Shown here one piece after another: positions 41,830-51,564 of a stretch of 64,000 nucleotides of DNA. The notes below the pieces were generated by a model. The model was not told where the DNA came from. It made no database searches and was given only the letters and a program-made list of their open reading frames with translations. Within the stretch, counting starts at the first letter, position 1. Each line of letters begins with the position of its first letter. The stretch spans positions 1 through 64,000 of the forward strand of contig CASEMX010000002.1 in the NCBI GenBank assembly GCA_949289155.1. The letters run 5' to 3'. Origin of the DNA: an uncultured Parabacteroides sp. (GTDB taxonomy: Bacteria; Bacteroidota; Bacteroidia; Bacteroidales; Tannerellaceae). Made by a program: the position numbers and the translations under genes.

Positions 41830-42939
41830 ATGGCAGACAATAGTTTATTACATAGATTAGACGGACTGGTAAGTCGTTTCGAAGAGGTCGGGACATTGAT
41901 TACCGACCCTGCTGTCATAGCGGATATGAAACGATTTGTCAAGCTAAATAAAGAATATCGCGATTTGGAGAAAATCGTGAAGGCTCGTAATGAGTATGTC
42001 AAAGCTTTGGATGGAATAACGGAAGCCAAACATTTGCTGGAAACGGAACAAGATGCGGAAATGCGCGAGATGGCTCGGGAAGAACTGGAACAATGTAACG
42101 GACGCATCCCTGCATTGGAGGAAGAAATCAAACTCCTGCTTATTCCTGCTGATCCAGAAGATGACAAGAACGCGATTGTTGAAATTCGTGGCGGAACAGG
42201 TGGAGACGAAGCAGCTATCTTTGCCGGAGATTTATACCGCATGTACGTGAAATACTGCGAGTCGAAGGGCTGGAAAGTTGCTGTTTCCAGTTTTAATGAG
42301 GGGGCTGCCGGCGGATACAAAGAAATAATATTTACTGTGACGGGTGAAAAGGTATATGGAACCTTGAAATATGAATCGGGAGTGCATCGCGTGCAGCGTG
42401 TACCGGCTACCGAAACGCAAGGACGTGTTCATACTTCTGCAGCGACGGTCGCAGTGCTCCCCGAAGCGGATGAATTCGATGTGGAAATCAACGAAGGAGA
42501 AATAAAATGGGATACGTTCCGGTCGGGTGGCGCAGGAGGTCAGAATGTGAACAAGGTGGAATCCGGAGTTCGTTTGCGTTATATCTGGAAGAATCCGGTG
42601 ACCAACGTAAGCGAAGAAATTCTGATTGAGTGTACCGAAACGCGTGACCAGCCGAAGAACAAAGAGCGGGCATTGACGCGCTTGCGTTCATTTATCTATG
42701 ATAAGGAACATCAGAAATATATTGATGATATTGCCAGCCGACGCAAGACTATGGTTTCGACGGGCGACCGTTCGGCGAAAATACGTACTTATAATTATCC
42801 GCAAGGACGGATAACGGACCATAGAATCAATTATACCCTATATAATCTTTCAGCTTTTATGGATGGGGACATTCAGGATTGTATCGATCATTTGATTGTC
42901 GCTGAAAATGCCGAAAGAATGAAAGAATCAGAATTATAA
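41830..42939 (+). CDS. prfA: Peptide chain release factor 1
   Basis: A 369-residue class I release factor for UAA and UAG. The PAT tripeptide that reads stop codons is in RVPATETQGRVHTS near 195-208, and GGQ is in SGGAGGQNVNKVESG near 237-251. The frame is continuous, so there is no prfB-type programmed frameshift. It starts 9 bases after purM and ends 16 bases before pyrF. Confidence 0.97.
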   Translation: MADNSLLHRLDGLVSRFEEVGTLITDPAVIADMKRFVKLNKEYRDLEKIVKARNEYVKALDGITEAKHLLETEQDAEMREMAREELEQCNGRIPALEEEIKLLLIPADPEDDKNAIVEIRGGTGGDEAAIFAGDLYRMYVKYCESKGWKVAVSSFNEGAAGGYKEIIFTVTGEKVYGTLKYESGVHRVQRVPATETQGRVHTSAATVAVLPEADEFDVEINEGEIKWDTFRSGGAGGQNVNKVESGVRLRYIWKNPVTNVSEEILIECTETRDQPKNKERALTRLRSFIYDKEHQKYIDDIASRRKTMVSTGDRSAKIRTYNYPQGRITDHRINYTLYNLSAFMDGDIQDCIDHLIVAENAERMKESEL

Positions 42940-42955
42940 ATAAGGAGAAGAGATT

Positions 42956-43786
42956 ATGAATAAACAGCAATTATTCGAGAATATCCAGAAGAAACAATCC
43001 TTTCTTTGTGTAGGATTAGACACCGATATCAAGAAAATCCCGCAACATTTATTGCAGGAAGAGGAACCTATCTTTGCCTTTAATAAGGCAATTATCGATG
43101 CTACGGCAGACTATTGTGTTGCTTATAAGCCAAATATGGCTTTTTATGAGAGTTTGGGCGTAGAAGGTATCAAGGCTTTTGAAAAAACTGTAGATTATTT
43201 GCGGGAAAATTATCCGGACCAATTTATTATTGCTGATGCCAAACGTGGCGATATAGGGAATACTTCGGAGATGTATGCCCGTTCCTTTTTCGATCATATC
43301 AAGGTGGATGCCGTAACTGTTGCACCGTATATGGGTGAAGATAGTGTAAAGCCTTTCTTAATATACCCGGGAGCGTGGGTTATCTTGCTGGCTTTGACTT
43401 CGAATAAGGGTTCGCATGATTTCCAATTGACGGAGGATGCAAACGGAGAACGGTTATTTGAAAAGGTATTGAAGCGTTCGCAGGACTGGGCGTCGGATGA
43501 GCAGATGATGTATGTGGTAGGAGCTACGCAAGGAAAGATGTTTTTGGATGTCCGTAAGTACGTCCCGAATCATTTTTTATTAGTACCGGGGGTGGGCGCA
43601 CAAGGAGGAAGCTTGAAAGAGGTGGCAGAATATGGCATGAACAAGCAGTGTGGATTGCTGGTTAATTCGTCGAGAGCCATTATTTATGCTGATAAGACAG
43701 CGAATTTTGCCGCTGCTGCGCATGAAGCCGCAAAGACGGTTCAACAGGAGATGGCAGGTTATTTAAAAGATAAAGGTATCATTTGA
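42956..43786 (+). CDS. pyrF: Orotidine-5'-phosphate decarboxylase
   Basis: A 276-residue enzyme of the longer type 2 form. [13 protein letters not shown] at about 86-98 carries the catalytic Asp-Lys pair. [14 protein letters not shown] near 16-29 and [11 protein letters not shown] near 206-216 are the substrate loops. It makes UMP, the last step of pyrimidine synthesis. It lies between prfA and lpxD without a separate promoter. Confidence 0.96.
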   Translation: MNKQQLFENIQKKQSFLCVGLDTDIKKIPQHLLQEEEPIFAFNKAIIDATADYCVAYKPNMAFYESLGVEGIKAFEKTVDYLRENYPDQFIIADAKRGDIGNTSEMYARSFFDHIKVDAVTVAPYMGEDSVKPFLIYPGAWVILLALTSNKGSHDFQLTEDANGERLFEKVLKRSQDWASDEQMMYVVGATQGKMFLDVRKYVPNHFLLVPGVGAQGGSLKEVAEYGMNKQCGLLVNSSRAIIYADKTANFAAAAHEAAKTVQQEMAGYLKDKGII

Positions 43787-43801
43787 TAAAAAAGTGAGGT
43801 A

Positions 43802-44848
43802 ATGGAGTTTTCTGCCCAACAAATAGCAACCTTTTTGAATGGAACCATTGAGGGGAATCCAGAGATAAAAGTAAGCAGTTTCTCAAAAATAGAGGAGGGT
43901 AAGCCGGGAACATTAACTTTCTTGGCGAATCCGAAGTATGAACATCATATTTACAATACGAAAGCCAGTATTGTATTGGTAAATAATGATTTTATGCCGG
44001 CAGAACCGGTGCAGGCCACGATTATCCGCGTAGCAAATGCGTATGCGGCATTAGCAATGCTGCTAAATCTCGTAGAACAGCATAAACATAAGCAGCATGT
44101 CGGTATAGATTCTACGGCATTTATCGCTCCTTCTGCCCAAGTCGGCGCAGATTGTTATATCGGACATTTCGCTTATATTGGCGAAAATGCGAAAGTGGGG
44201 AAGAACTGCCGGATTTATCCGAATGTTTATATTGGAGATAACGTAACAATTGGGGATAATTGCATACTTTATCCGCATACTACCATATACGAAAGTTGCC
44301 TTGTGGGTAATAATTGTATTCTTCATGCGGGAGCGGTAATTGGAGCCGACGGGTTCGGTTTTGCTCCGGAGGGAGAACAATACAAAAAGATTCCTCAATT
44401 AGGAAATGTTATCTTAGAGGATGATGTAGAAGTCGGCGCGAATACGACTATCGATCGTGCAGTAATGGATTCGACAATTATTCGCAGAGGAGTGAAGTTG
44501 GACAACTTGGTGCAAATAGCCCATAATGTTGATGTTGGAGAGAATACAGTCATGGCAGCACAGGTCGGAATTGCCGGTTCCGTGAAGGTTGGAAAACATT
44601 GCATGTTTGGTGGACAGGTAGGATTGGCAGGACATATCAAAATAGCCGATAATGTGACACTGGGAGCTCAAGCGGGCATTATTAGTGATGTGAAAGAATC
44701 GACTACCTTGTTAGGCGCTCCGGCTATTCACGCAAAAGATTTCATGCGCTCCAGCGCTATTTTCAATAGGTTGCCGGAGATGTATCGGACGATGGGGCAA
44801 TTACAGCGAGAGATAGAAGAATTAAAAAGGTTAATCAATAAAGAATAA
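43802..44848 (+). CDS. lpxD: UDP-3-O-(3-hydroxyacyl)glucosamine N-acyltransferase
   Basis: A 348-residue left-handed beta-helix enzyme. The N-terminal uridine-binding domain (1-100) is followed by about 10 hexapeptide coils with the family motif [11 protein letters not shown] near 182-192. The catalytic His lies in [12 protein letters not shown] near 236-247. A C-terminal helix closes the trimer. It adds the second acyl chain in lipid A synthesis. lpxC/fabZ begins 6 bases after it. Confidence 0.97.
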   Translation: MEFSAQQIATFLNGTIEGNPEIKVSSFSKIEEGKPGTLTFLANPKYEHHIYNTKASIVLVNNDFMPAEPVQATIIRVANAYAALAMLLNLVEQHKHKQHVGIDSTAFIAPSAQVGADCYIGHFAYIGENAKVGKNCRIYPNVYIGDNVTIGDNCILYPHTTIYESCLVGNNCILHAGAVIGADGFGFAPEGEQYKKIPQLGNVILEDDVEVGANTTIDRAVMDSTIIRRGVKLDNLVQIAHNVDVGENTVMAAQVGIAGSVKVGKHCMFGGQVGLAGHIKIADNVTLGAQAGIISDVKESTTLLGAPAIHAKDFMRSSAIFNRLPEMYRTMGQLQREIEELKRLINKE

Positions 44849-44854
44849 GAGATT

Positions 44855-46240
44855 ATGCAGAAGCAAAACACATTGGCTGCGAGTTTCAGCTTGCAGGGGA
44901 AAGGTTTGCATACAGGATTGGATATTCAAATAACATTTAATCCGGCTCCGGAGAATCACGGCTATAAAATCAAGCGTATTGACCTTCCGGAACAACCGAT
45001 TATCGATGCGGTTGCTGAAAATGTGGTAAGTACTCAGCGGGGAACGGTAGTCGGGAAGAAAGAGGTGATGATTGGTACGATTGAACATGCCATGGCAGCA
45101 CTGTATGCAGCGGGTGTGGATAATTGTTTAATCGAAGTGAATGCTCCAGAATTCCCGATTTTGGATGGTAGTGCCCGTTATTATGCAGAAGAGATACAGA
45201 AGGTCGGATTGCAGGAACAGGCGGCTTCTAAAGATTACTATATTGTTAAACATAAAATTGAGGTCAAAGACGAAGAGAGCGGAGCTTCTATCACGATTCT
45301 TCCGGATGACACGTTCAGCGTAAATGTATTGATTTCTTTTGATTCTCCGGTATTGAATAACCAATATGCAACGATGAATAGCGTAAGTGAGTTTGCTTCC
45401 GAAATTGCCTCATCGCGTACATTTGTTTTTGTCCGAGAAATCGAAACATTGTTGCAGCATAACCTGATTAAAGGCGGAGATTTGGATAATGCGATTGTCA
45501 TCTATGACCAAAAAGTATCCCAAGAATCGCTGGATAAGATAGCCGATATGATGAATTTGCCGCATAAGGATGTGCAGAATTTGGGCTATATTAATGATAA
45601 ACCGTTGACTTTCGACAACGAACCAGCCCGTCATAAATTGTTGGACGTAATCGGCGATTTGGCATTGATTGGCAAACCGATTCGCGGTCGGGTTATCGCA
45701 ACGCATCCGGGACATAGCATCAACAACAAATTGGCGCGTATCATTCGCAAGGATATTAAATTGAACGATGTACAGGCTCCGGTTTACGACCCCAATAAAG
45801 AGCCGATAATGGATATTAATCGCATTCGCGAACTCCTTCCGCATCGTTATCCGTTCCTTTTAGTCGATAAAATCATTGAAATCGGGAAGAATTATATCGT
45901 TGGAGTAAAAAATATATCGGTTAATGAGCCGTTTTTCCAGGGACATTTTCCGCAAGAACCGGTTATGCCGGGCGTATTGCAGATTGAAGCGATGGCGCAG
46001 ACCGGAGGGTTGCTGGTATTGAATACGGTAGAAGAGCCGGAACGTTATTCTACTTACTTCATGAAAATAGACGGTGTGAAATTCCGGCAGAAGGTGGTTC
46101 CGGGCGATACGTTGGTTTTGCGATTGGAATTGTTAGCTCCGATTCGTCGGGGTATCTCGACAATGAAGGGATATGTATTTGTCGGGGATAAGTTAGTGAG
46201 TGAGGCTGAGTTCATGGCTCAAATAATCAAAAACAAATAA
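44855..46240 (+). CDS. lpxC/fabZ: Bifunctional UDP-3-O-acyl-N-acetylglucosamine deacetylase / 3-hydroxyacyl-ACP dehydratase
   Basis: A 461-residue natural fusion that is typical of Bacteroidetes. The LpxC part (1-305) has GKGLHTG, the zinc ligand His in TIEHAMAALYAAGVDN and the metal site residues in ARHKLLDVIGDLALIG. The FabZ part (about 315-461) has LLPHRYPFLLVDKI and QGHFPQEPVMPGVLQIEAMAQ, whose His and Glu are the dehydratase residues. It performs the committed step of lipid A synthesis and supplies unsaturated acyl-ACP. lpxA follows after 13 bases. Confidence 0.98.
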   Translation: MQKQNTLAASFSLQGKGLHTGLDIQITFNPAPENHGYKIKRIDLPEQPIIDAVAENVVSTQRGTVVGKKEVMIGTIEHAMAALYAAGVDNCLIEVNAPEFPILDGSARYYAEEIQKVGLQEQAASKDYYIVKHKIEVKDEESGASITILPDDTFSVNVLISFDSPVLNNQYATMNSVSEFASEIASSRTFVFVREIETLLQHNLIKGGDLDNAIVIYDQKVSQESLDKIADMMNLPHKDVQNLGYINDKPLTFDNEPARHKLLDVIGDLALIGKPIRGRVIATHPGHSINNKLARIIRKDIKLNDVQAPVYDPNKEPIMDINRIRELLPHRYPFLLVDKIIEIGKNYIVGVKNISVNEPFFQGHFPQEPVMPGVLQIEAMAQTGGLLVLNTVEEPERYSTYFMKIDGVKFRQKVVPGDTLVLRLELLAPIRRGISTMKGYVFVGDKLVSEAEFMAQIIKNK

Positions 46241-46253
46241 ATTCTTGATAGAT

Positions 46254-47042
46254 ATGAATGTTTCTTCATTAGCTGTCGTTCATCCGGAGGCAAAGATTGG
46301 TGAGAATGTGACTATCGACCCGTTTGCCGTGATTGAAAGGGATGTAGTAATCGGCGATAATTGCCATATATTTCCTCATGCCGTTATTCTGGACGGAGCA
46401 CGGTTGGGAAAGAATTGCCGTGTATTCCCCGGAGCCGTCATTGCAGGGATTCCGCAGGACTTAAAGTTTAAGGGCGAAATCACAACTGCCGAAATAGGCG
46501 ATAATACTACGCTGCGTGAGTGTGTAACGGTCAATCGCGGGACAGCTTCTAAGGGAAAGACAGTGGTCGGGAACAATTGTTTGATTATGGCTTATTCACA
46601 TATCGCGCATGATTGTGTGGTAAAAGATAATGTGATAATCGGGAATGCTTCGCAAATAGCCGGTGAGGTCGAAATCGATGACTTTGCAATTGTCAGCGGA
46701 GGCTCTTTGGTACACCAGTTCACGCGCATTTCCAAGCATGTAATGATTCAAGGTGGTTCTCGAATCGGTAAAGATATTCCTCCATATACGTTGGTGGGCC
46801 GCGATCCGATAGCTTATTGCGGAATAAATATCGTCGGTTTGCGCCGGCGCGGCTTTACGAACCATCAGGTTTTTTTGATTCAGGATATTTATCGGACATT
46901 ATATACACGCGGACTGAATAATACAGACGCACTGAAAGCTATTGAGACGGAATATGAGCCCAGTGTGGAGCGTGATTTGATATTGGACTTTATTAAGTCG
47001 TCGAAACGGGGTATTGTTCGCGGTTCGATTGATGAACTGTAG
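46254..47042 (+). CDS. lpxA: Acyl-ACP--UDP-N-acetylglucosamine O-acyltransferase
   Basis: A 262-residue trimeric left-handed beta-helix acyltransferase for the first step of lipid A synthesis. The catalytic His lies in AYSHIAHDCVV near 121-131. ITTAEIGDNTTLRECVTVNRGT near 79-100 is typical, and the C-terminal half is the helical domain. ATG 46254 is preferred over the TTG at 46245. It closes the purM to lpxA run, with a terminator just after it. Confidence 0.97.
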   Translation: MNVSSLAVVHPEAKIGENVTIDPFAVIERDVVIGDNCHIFPHAVILDGARLGKNCRVFPGAVIAGIPQDLKFKGEITTAEIGDNTTLRECVTVNRGTASKGKTVVGNNCLIMAYSHIAHDCVVKDNVIIGNASQIAGEVEIDDFAIVSGGSLVHQFTRISKHVMIQGGSRIGKDIPPYTLVGRDPIAYCGINIVGLRRRGFTNHQVFLIQDIYRTLYTRGLNNTDALKAIETEYEPSVERDLILDFIKSSKRGIVRGSIDEL

Positions 47043-47068
47043 TCATAATGGTTAATAATAGATGTTTT

Positions 47069-47098
47069 AGGCGGCGGATTTTATCTGTCGCCTTTTTT
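47069..47098 (+). terminator. Terminator of the purM-lpxA run
   Basis: AGGCGGCGGAT (47069-47079) pairs with ATCTGTCGCCT (47083-47093) with two G-T pairs and a three-base loop, followed by T6. Confidence 0.9.
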
Positions 47099-47141
47099 AT
47101 GTCCGGTAGGGGAGTCCAGAAAATAAGTCGGAAGTTCGAAT

Positions 47142-47174
47142 AAAAAAGGCCGACATATCAACATGCCGACCTTT
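47142..47174 (-). terminator. Terminator of rplU-rpmA
   Basis: AAAGGCCGACAT (47145-47156) pairs with ATGCCGACCTTT (47163-47174), and T6 follows on the minus strand. It lies 39 bases after the rpmA stop codon. Confidence 0.9.
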
Positions 47175-47212
47175 CCATAAAATGATATGAGTAAAATTAA
47201 ACTATCGTTCAA

Positions 47213-47479
47213 TTAAGCTTCTGCTTCAACTGCATTTACAGAAACGAATGAGCGGTTATCTTTTCCTTTATGGAAAGCAACCACGCCATCAATCAACGCA
47301 AATAAAGTATGGTCTTTGCCCATTCCTACATTTGCTCCCGGATGATGTACCGTACCTCTTTGACGAACGATGATATTACCGGCTTTAGCCATCTCACCGC
47401 CGAACAACTTTACACCTAATCGTTTGCTTTCTGATTCGCGGCCGTTCTTAGAACTACCAACACCTTTTTTATGTGCCAT
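47213..47479 (-). CDS. rpmA: Ribosomal protein bL27
   Basis: An 88-residue protein beginning [24 protein letters not shown], typical of L27, with [21 protein letters not shown] and [14 protein letters not shown]. It lies next to the peptidyl transferase centre of the large subunit. The N-terminus starts directly at AHKKG, so no prepeptide is present. It follows rplU by 20 bases. Confidence 0.98.
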   Translation of the reverse strand: MAHKKGVGSSKNGRESESKRLGVKLFGGEMAKAGNIIVRQRGTVHHPGANVGMGKDHTLFALIDGVVAFHKGKDNRSFVSVNAVEAEA

Positions 47480-47499
47480 TTCTTCTTACTCCTTTTACG

Positions 47500-47817
47500 T
47501 TAAGCAATAACTTCTTTAATCAATACTTCTGTGAACTGTTGACGGTGACCGTTCAATTTGCGGTAACCTTTTCTTCTCTTCTTATGGAAAACCAACACTT
47601 TGTCGCCTTTCACCAACGGAGAAACTACTTCACAAACTACTTTTGCTCCTTCAACTACTGGAACTCCTACTTTTACGTCGCCGTTGTTGTCCACTAACAA
47701 TACTTTTTCAAACTCAACAACTGCGCCATTTTCAGCGTTCTGGATGTGGTGAACAAATAATTTCTTTCCTTGTTCAGCCTTGAACTGCTGACCGTTAATT
47801 TCAACTACTACGTACAT
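47500..47817 (-). CDS. rplU: Ribosomal protein bL21
   Basis: A 105-residue protein beginning [20 protein letters not shown], with [24 protein letters not shown] near the C-terminus that binds 23S rRNA. It is first in the rplU-rpmA operon. A hairpin in the leader (47851-47886) and a well-formed promoter (47903-47934) precede it. Confidence 0.98.
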   Translation of the reverse strand: MYVVVEINGQQFKAEQGKKLFVHHIQNAENGAVVEFEKVLLVDNNGDVKVGVPVVEGAKVVCEVVSPLVKGDKVLVFHKKRRKGYRKLNGHRQQFTEVLIKEVIA

Positions 47818-47850
47818 CTGTTTTTTCTATTATTTAACAGGTTAGGTCCC

Positions 47851-47886
47851 GAAGGTGAATGCTTTCGGCATTACTTCTCTACCTTC
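47851..47886 (-). promoter_or_regulatory. Leader hairpin of rplU, possible L21 autoregulatory element
   Basis: On the minus strand GAAGGT pairs with ACCTTC at the ends and AATGC with GCATT across a CGAAA loop inside. It lies in the transcribed leader, about 34 bases before the rplU ATG. Several bacteria have L21 leaders that bind their own protein; whether this belongs to such a class is inference. Confidence 0.4.
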
Positions 47887-47902
47887 TGAGGAAAATCGAC
47901 TG

Positions 47903-47934
47903 CAAATATAGATATTTATCATATACCCTGCAAG
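47903..47934 (-). promoter_or_regulatory. rplU-rpmA promoter (CTTG-N20-TATATTTG)
   Basis: The minus strand has CTTG at 47934-47931, a 20-base spacer and TATATTTG at 47910-47903. The leader is about 80 bases long. Confidence 0.65.
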
Positions 47935-48013
47935 TCTTCTTACTATTATTTCCGAAGAAAAATGAAAAAGATAGGATAAAAAGTGGGAGAGATGCCGAGG
48001 AAAAGTTCCAGAT

Positions 48014-48151
48014 GTCAGCAGGAAAACTTCGTACGCCGACGCCGTATGTACATTCGGCGACGTTGTACGTACATACAGCGTCGGTGAATGAAGTTTGGGT
48101 CAGCAGGTAAGAAACTTTTTGTCGGGCGTACGCGAGTTTTTCCTGCTGACC
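48014..48151. repeat. Nested palindromic element upstream of rplU
   Basis: The outer arms GTCAGCAGGAAAACTTCG (from 48014) and CGAGTTTTTCCTGCTGAC (to 48150) pair with small mismatches and extend inward through TACGCC/GGCGTA. Inside, GACGCCGTATGTAC pairs with GTACATACAGCGTC, and a third CAGCAGG copy lies at 48101. It lies 10 bases after the GH78 stop codon, so it may act as its terminator or RNA-stabilising hairpin. Confidence 0.75.
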
Positions 48152-48159
48152 TATTGTGT

Positions 48160-50886
48160 TTAGTCTGCTTTGTCCAATTGGAAAAGGTAGCTGCCTGAGC
48201 CGACCTCTACCTGTTGTGCGTCGGCATGTCGGATGCCCGGTTGCTTCAATTCCTCGGTTGCCTTATAGCCTTTGGGGAATTGGATTTGGGCAGAGGTATT
48301 GCCCGGTACGACAATCCGCCATGTCAGTCGGTTCCCTTCACGCTTCCAGTCGCTTTCGATGGTCCCGTAAGCCGATTGATAGGAAGCTTTTGCTGCATCC
48401 AGCCCGTCGGGGAATGCCGGAGCCATCTTTATCTTCTTGAAAGCGACCGCCTCGTCTGCACATTTGATTCCGGCAAGGTTTTCATAGTACCAAATCAGCA
48501 GGTCGCCTAGTAGCATGACGTGGTTGGCCGAGTTCATAGCAGGGTCGGCAGTATCTCCGTTCCAAAGCTCCCAGATAGTCGTTGCGCCTTTGTTTATCAT
48601 ATAGCCCCAGCTGGGATAATCTTCGTTTGTGACGATCCGGTATGCCAAATCCTTCCGTCCGTATTCCGTCAAGCCGCGCATCAGGTGCTGGATACCCAGT
48701 ACGCCGGTGCTGACATGCCCGTTAAAATCGACTTCAGTCTTTCTGACAATGTTATCGAAGACCTTTTGCTCGTAGCCTTCCGGTACTAATCCGAGGCGGA
48801 GGGAGAGGATATTCGCCGTAACGGTATTGTTGCCATATTGGGCGGTTTGCGGATTGAAATACCGTTTGTTGTATGCCTCTTTTATCTTGTCTGCTAGTTG
48901 CTGGTACTCGGCGATGTCGTTTTCCTGTCCACATAGCTTGGCAAACTTCATCATGAGGTGCAGCAAATCATAATAAACTGTGGTTCCCAATATCGCGCCA
49001 TCGGTCTTACGTGCTGGGTCTTGCGAGTGGATTAAGTGTTGTTCCTCCGGAGGCATGCACCAATCGCCGTAAGTATCCTTGGTGATGATATAATCTGCCA
49101 TGGCTGTCCGCTGCATATACTGAATCCATTTCTTCATGGCCGGATAATGTCGGCGGATGGCGCTGTCATCTCCATATTGCCGGTGGAGCATTTCGGCTAC
49201 GGTAAAAAATGCCGCCGGCCACGTAACGTCATCATTATATAAGGTCCAGTATTTGGGCGACACATCCGATATTTGTCCTTCGGGACTCATCGAATCTTCT
49301 ATGTCTTGCAACCATTTGTTGTACATTAACGCATTATTGAAGAGATAAGCTTCGCCGCTGGCTCCGGTAACACGGTCGCCCAACCATCCCAAACGTTCGT
49401 CGCGTTGCGGGCAGTCGGTCGGCATTCCGCGGTAATTGCCCCGTATTCCCCAGAAAGCATTTTGGTAGATTTGGTCGATGATCGGATTCGAGCTTTCAAA
49501 ATGTCCGGTCGTTTCCATTTTGTCATAAATCACATATCCGGCAAAGTCGGTTGTCTTCGGCGCATATTCCAATCCGTCGATTTCCACATAGCGGAAGCCA
49601 TGATAAACGAAGCTGGGTTGCCAATGGAACGACTCTTCCGATGACGGTGTATAGCGGTCTGTTACTAAAGCCGAGCGGAGGTTTGCCACATACAACGTAG
49701 TGTCCGGATTCAATAACTCGGCAAACTTGAAGGTTATCGGTTTGCCACTCTTGCCTTTCAGTTGTACGCCGAGCCAGCCCACCATGTTCTGTTCCATATC
49801 CAAGATATATTTACCGTCCGGACGAGCCCATACTTCGACAGGTCTTACCGTATCTTGGATAGTCAAATTCGGATTCGGCTGTGCAGTCAGTTTTCCGCCC
49901 GGTTCCTTCATCAAATCAGCTGTCTTCCAAGTCGAATCGTTATATTGTAGGGTATTCCATCCCGTCAACTCCTTCCGGGCGTCATATTCTTCGCCGTCGA
50001 ATTCGTTATTCGCGACAATTGGACCTTGCGACGAGACCTTCCAGCTCGTATCGCTGACGATTTGTTCGGTTGTCCCGTCGATATATTCCACTTCCAGCTG
50101 AGCCAACAAAGAGGGCAGGCCGTATGTCAGCATTTCCGGATTACGCATAGCAAAATAACGCCCGTTGCCCAAGACTACTCCCAGTAAGTTATCGCCCTGT
50201 TGCAACAGCTTGGTCACATCATATACATTATAATAGGTACGGGTCGAATAATGGGAGGGCATCGGCGCAAAAATATCTTCGCTGATACGCTTCCCATTCA
50301 AATAAGATTCGGACGAGCCGAGTCCCGATATATATAAAGTCGCCCGTTTTACCTCTTTTTCGATAGCGAATGGTTTGCGCAAATAGCGAGCTGCCAACCG
50401 AGTGTTCCCTTGGACGGTCTCTCCAGCATTCGACAATTGATTCTCTCCAATCCATTGGGCTTTCCATTCTGCTGGATGCAGGATAGCCATCGACCAAGTC
50501 TGTGTTTCGCTCCAGCTGCCGGCAGACTGGTTGGTTTTCACTTTGACCCGCCAGTAATAGGATTGTTTCGATTGCAGCGGCTGACCGTCATAGGGAATGA
50601 ACAACGACTGTTCGGATGTGACATCTCCTGAATCCCACACCAGATTTTTCCCAGCTTCCAGTTCTTCCGGTGAAGCAGCTACTTGAATATGGTAACCAAC
50701 CTGTACCAAGTCTGGTTGATTAGAAGCAATTTGCCACGAGAAACGAGGCTGAGTAATGTCTATTCCCAATGGGTTCGATTTCATTTCTACTTGTAATTGG
50801 GAGACTTCTACCGGGTCGACAGGTGGATTGCACCCGGTTCCAGCTAAAGCCAGACATAGCCCATACATAATAATATGCCTTTTCAT
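48160..50886 (-). CDS. GH78 alpha-L-rhamnosidase lipoprotein
   Basis: A 908-residue exported protein. The lipobox ends at Cys19 (LALAGTGC). Two N-terminal beta-sandwich domains (to about 330) are followed by the alpha-L-rhamnosidase region, with GLGSSESYLNGKRIS and the (alpha/alpha)6 catalytic barrel whose signature is TDCPQRDERLGWLGD near 487-501, containing the Asp/Glu expected to act as general acid. It cleaves terminal rhamnose from plant or bacterial glycans at the cell surface or in the periplasm. No SusC/SusD pair or other hydrolase lies beside it, so it is not part of a classical PUL in this window. Confidence 0.93.
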   Translation of the reverse strand: MKRHIIMYGLCLALAGTGCNPPVDPVEVSQLQVEMKSNPLGIDITQPRFSWQIASNQPDLVQVGYHIQVAASPEELEAGKNLVWDSGDVTSEQSLFIPYDGQPLQSKQSYYWRVKVKTNQSAGSWSETQTWSMAILHPAEWKAQWIGENQLSNAGETVQGNTRLAARYLRKPFAIEKEVKRATLYISGLGSSESYLNGKRISEDIFAPMPSHYSTRTYYNVYDVTKLLQQGDNLLGVVLGNGRYFAMRNPEMLTYGLPSLLAQLEVEYIDGTTEQIVSDTSWKVSSQGPIVANNEFDGEEYDARKELTGWNTLQYNDSTWKTADLMKEPGGKLTAQPNPNLTIQDTVRPVEVWARPDGKYILDMEQNMVGWLGVQLKGKSGKPITFKFAELLNPDTTLYVANLRSALVTDRYTPSSEESFHWQPSFVYHGFRYVEIDGLEYAPKTTDFAGYVIYDKMETTGHFESSNPIIDQIYQNAFWGIRGNYRGMPTDCPQRDERLGWLGDRVTGASGEAYLFNNALMYNKWLQDIEDSMSPEGQISDVSPKYWTLYNDDVTWPAAFFTVAEMLHRQYGDDSAIRRHYPAMKKWIQYMQRTAMADYIITKDTYGDWCMPPEEQHLIHSQDPARKTDGAILGTTVYYDLLHLMMKFAKLCGQENDIAEYQQLADKIKEAYNKRYFNPQTAQYGNNTVTANILSLRLGLVPEGYEQKVFDNIVRKTEVDFNGHVSTGVLGIQHLMRGLTEYGRKDLAYRIVTNEDYPSWGYMINKGATTIWELWNGDTADPAMNSANHVMLLGDLLIWYYENLAGIKCADEAVAFKKIKMAPAFPDGLDAAKASYQSAYGTIESDWKREGNRLTWRIVVPGNTSAQIQFPKGYKATEELKQPGIRHADAQQVEVGSGSYLFQLDKAD

Positions 50887-50986
50887 GATAAGATACGTTT
50901 AATTGATTAATAAAATACAAATAACGGTTATTCTCGGAGAAATATACTACGAATTTTGATTTAGAATCTTTTTATTTTGACAGAAA

Positions 50987-51430
50987 TCAGAATTCTTTCT
51001 TAAAATAGACCATATCCACCAGCTGCTTGCCGGCTTCTATGATTGGATGGTCGTAATGTTTGGTGAAGAAGCTGGGAATACGGTGCGAATAGGTGAATCC
51101 GCAGCTTTCATAAAATGGGACGGTCAGCGGACTGTCGCCGGTACCGACCAGCAGGGTTCGGCATTTAGGGCGGTAGTGTTCGCATAGGAAGTGAATCAAT
51201 CGGCGGCCATATCCTTTCCGTTGGTATTGGGGATAAGTGGCTATGTTCTTGATTTCATAAATTCCTTCTCCCTCTTGGGTGACTACGCATACTGAGACTA
51301 ATTCTCCGTTATCATATAATGCAAATAGTTCTCCGCGTTCCAGATACCGGTCAATCATCGACTCCTGCTCGTCGGCTAAAAGCAGCAAATCCAAGTATTG
51401 TTTCTTGTTTTGGGTGATGAGGGTAATCAT
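50987..51430 (-). CDS. GNAT family N-acetyltransferase
   Basis: A 147-residue single GNAT domain. Motif A is YQRKGYGRRLIHFL near 69-82, the acetyl-CoA pyrophosphate loop. YEIKNIATYP precedes it and VPFYESCGF is motif B. The substrate is unknown; similar small acetyltransferases modify amino groups of metabolites or antibiotics. It stands alone between GH78 and an inverted-repeat element. Confidence 0.85.
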   Translation of the reverse strand: MITLITQNKKQYLDLLLLADEQESMIDRYLERGELFALYDNGELVSVCVVTQEGEGIYEIKNIATYPQYQRKGYGRRLIHFLCEHYRPKCRTLLVGTGDSPLTVPFYESCGFTYSHRIPSFFTKHYDHPIIEAGKQLVDMVYFKKEF

Positions 51431-51469
51431 GAAAGGAGAATTTAGAGGGAGTTAGAATTTAAAGGAATT

Positions 51470-51550
51470 ATGGAAGTTAAAGGAGTTAAAGCCAATATCT
51501 TTGTCCATATCTTGATACTATCTAAAGGCATTTGGCCCTAACTCCTTAAA
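51470..51550. repeat. GGAGTTAAAG-armed inverted repeat element, copy 2
   Basis: AAGGAGTTAAAGCCAA (51480-51495) pairs with TTGGCCCTAACTCCTT (51532-51547). The loop TATCTTTGTCC...TTGATACTATCT...AAAGGCATT resembles the loop of the 33.0-kb element (TGTCTTTTGT, TGATTTAGATG, AAAGGTATT). Confidence 0.8.
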
Positions 51551-51564
51551 ATATGAAATTAACT

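Noticed and set aside
41830-42939. Programmed frameshift in the release factor gene
   Set aside because: The frame is continuous and the PAT motif shows RF1, which lacks such a shift.
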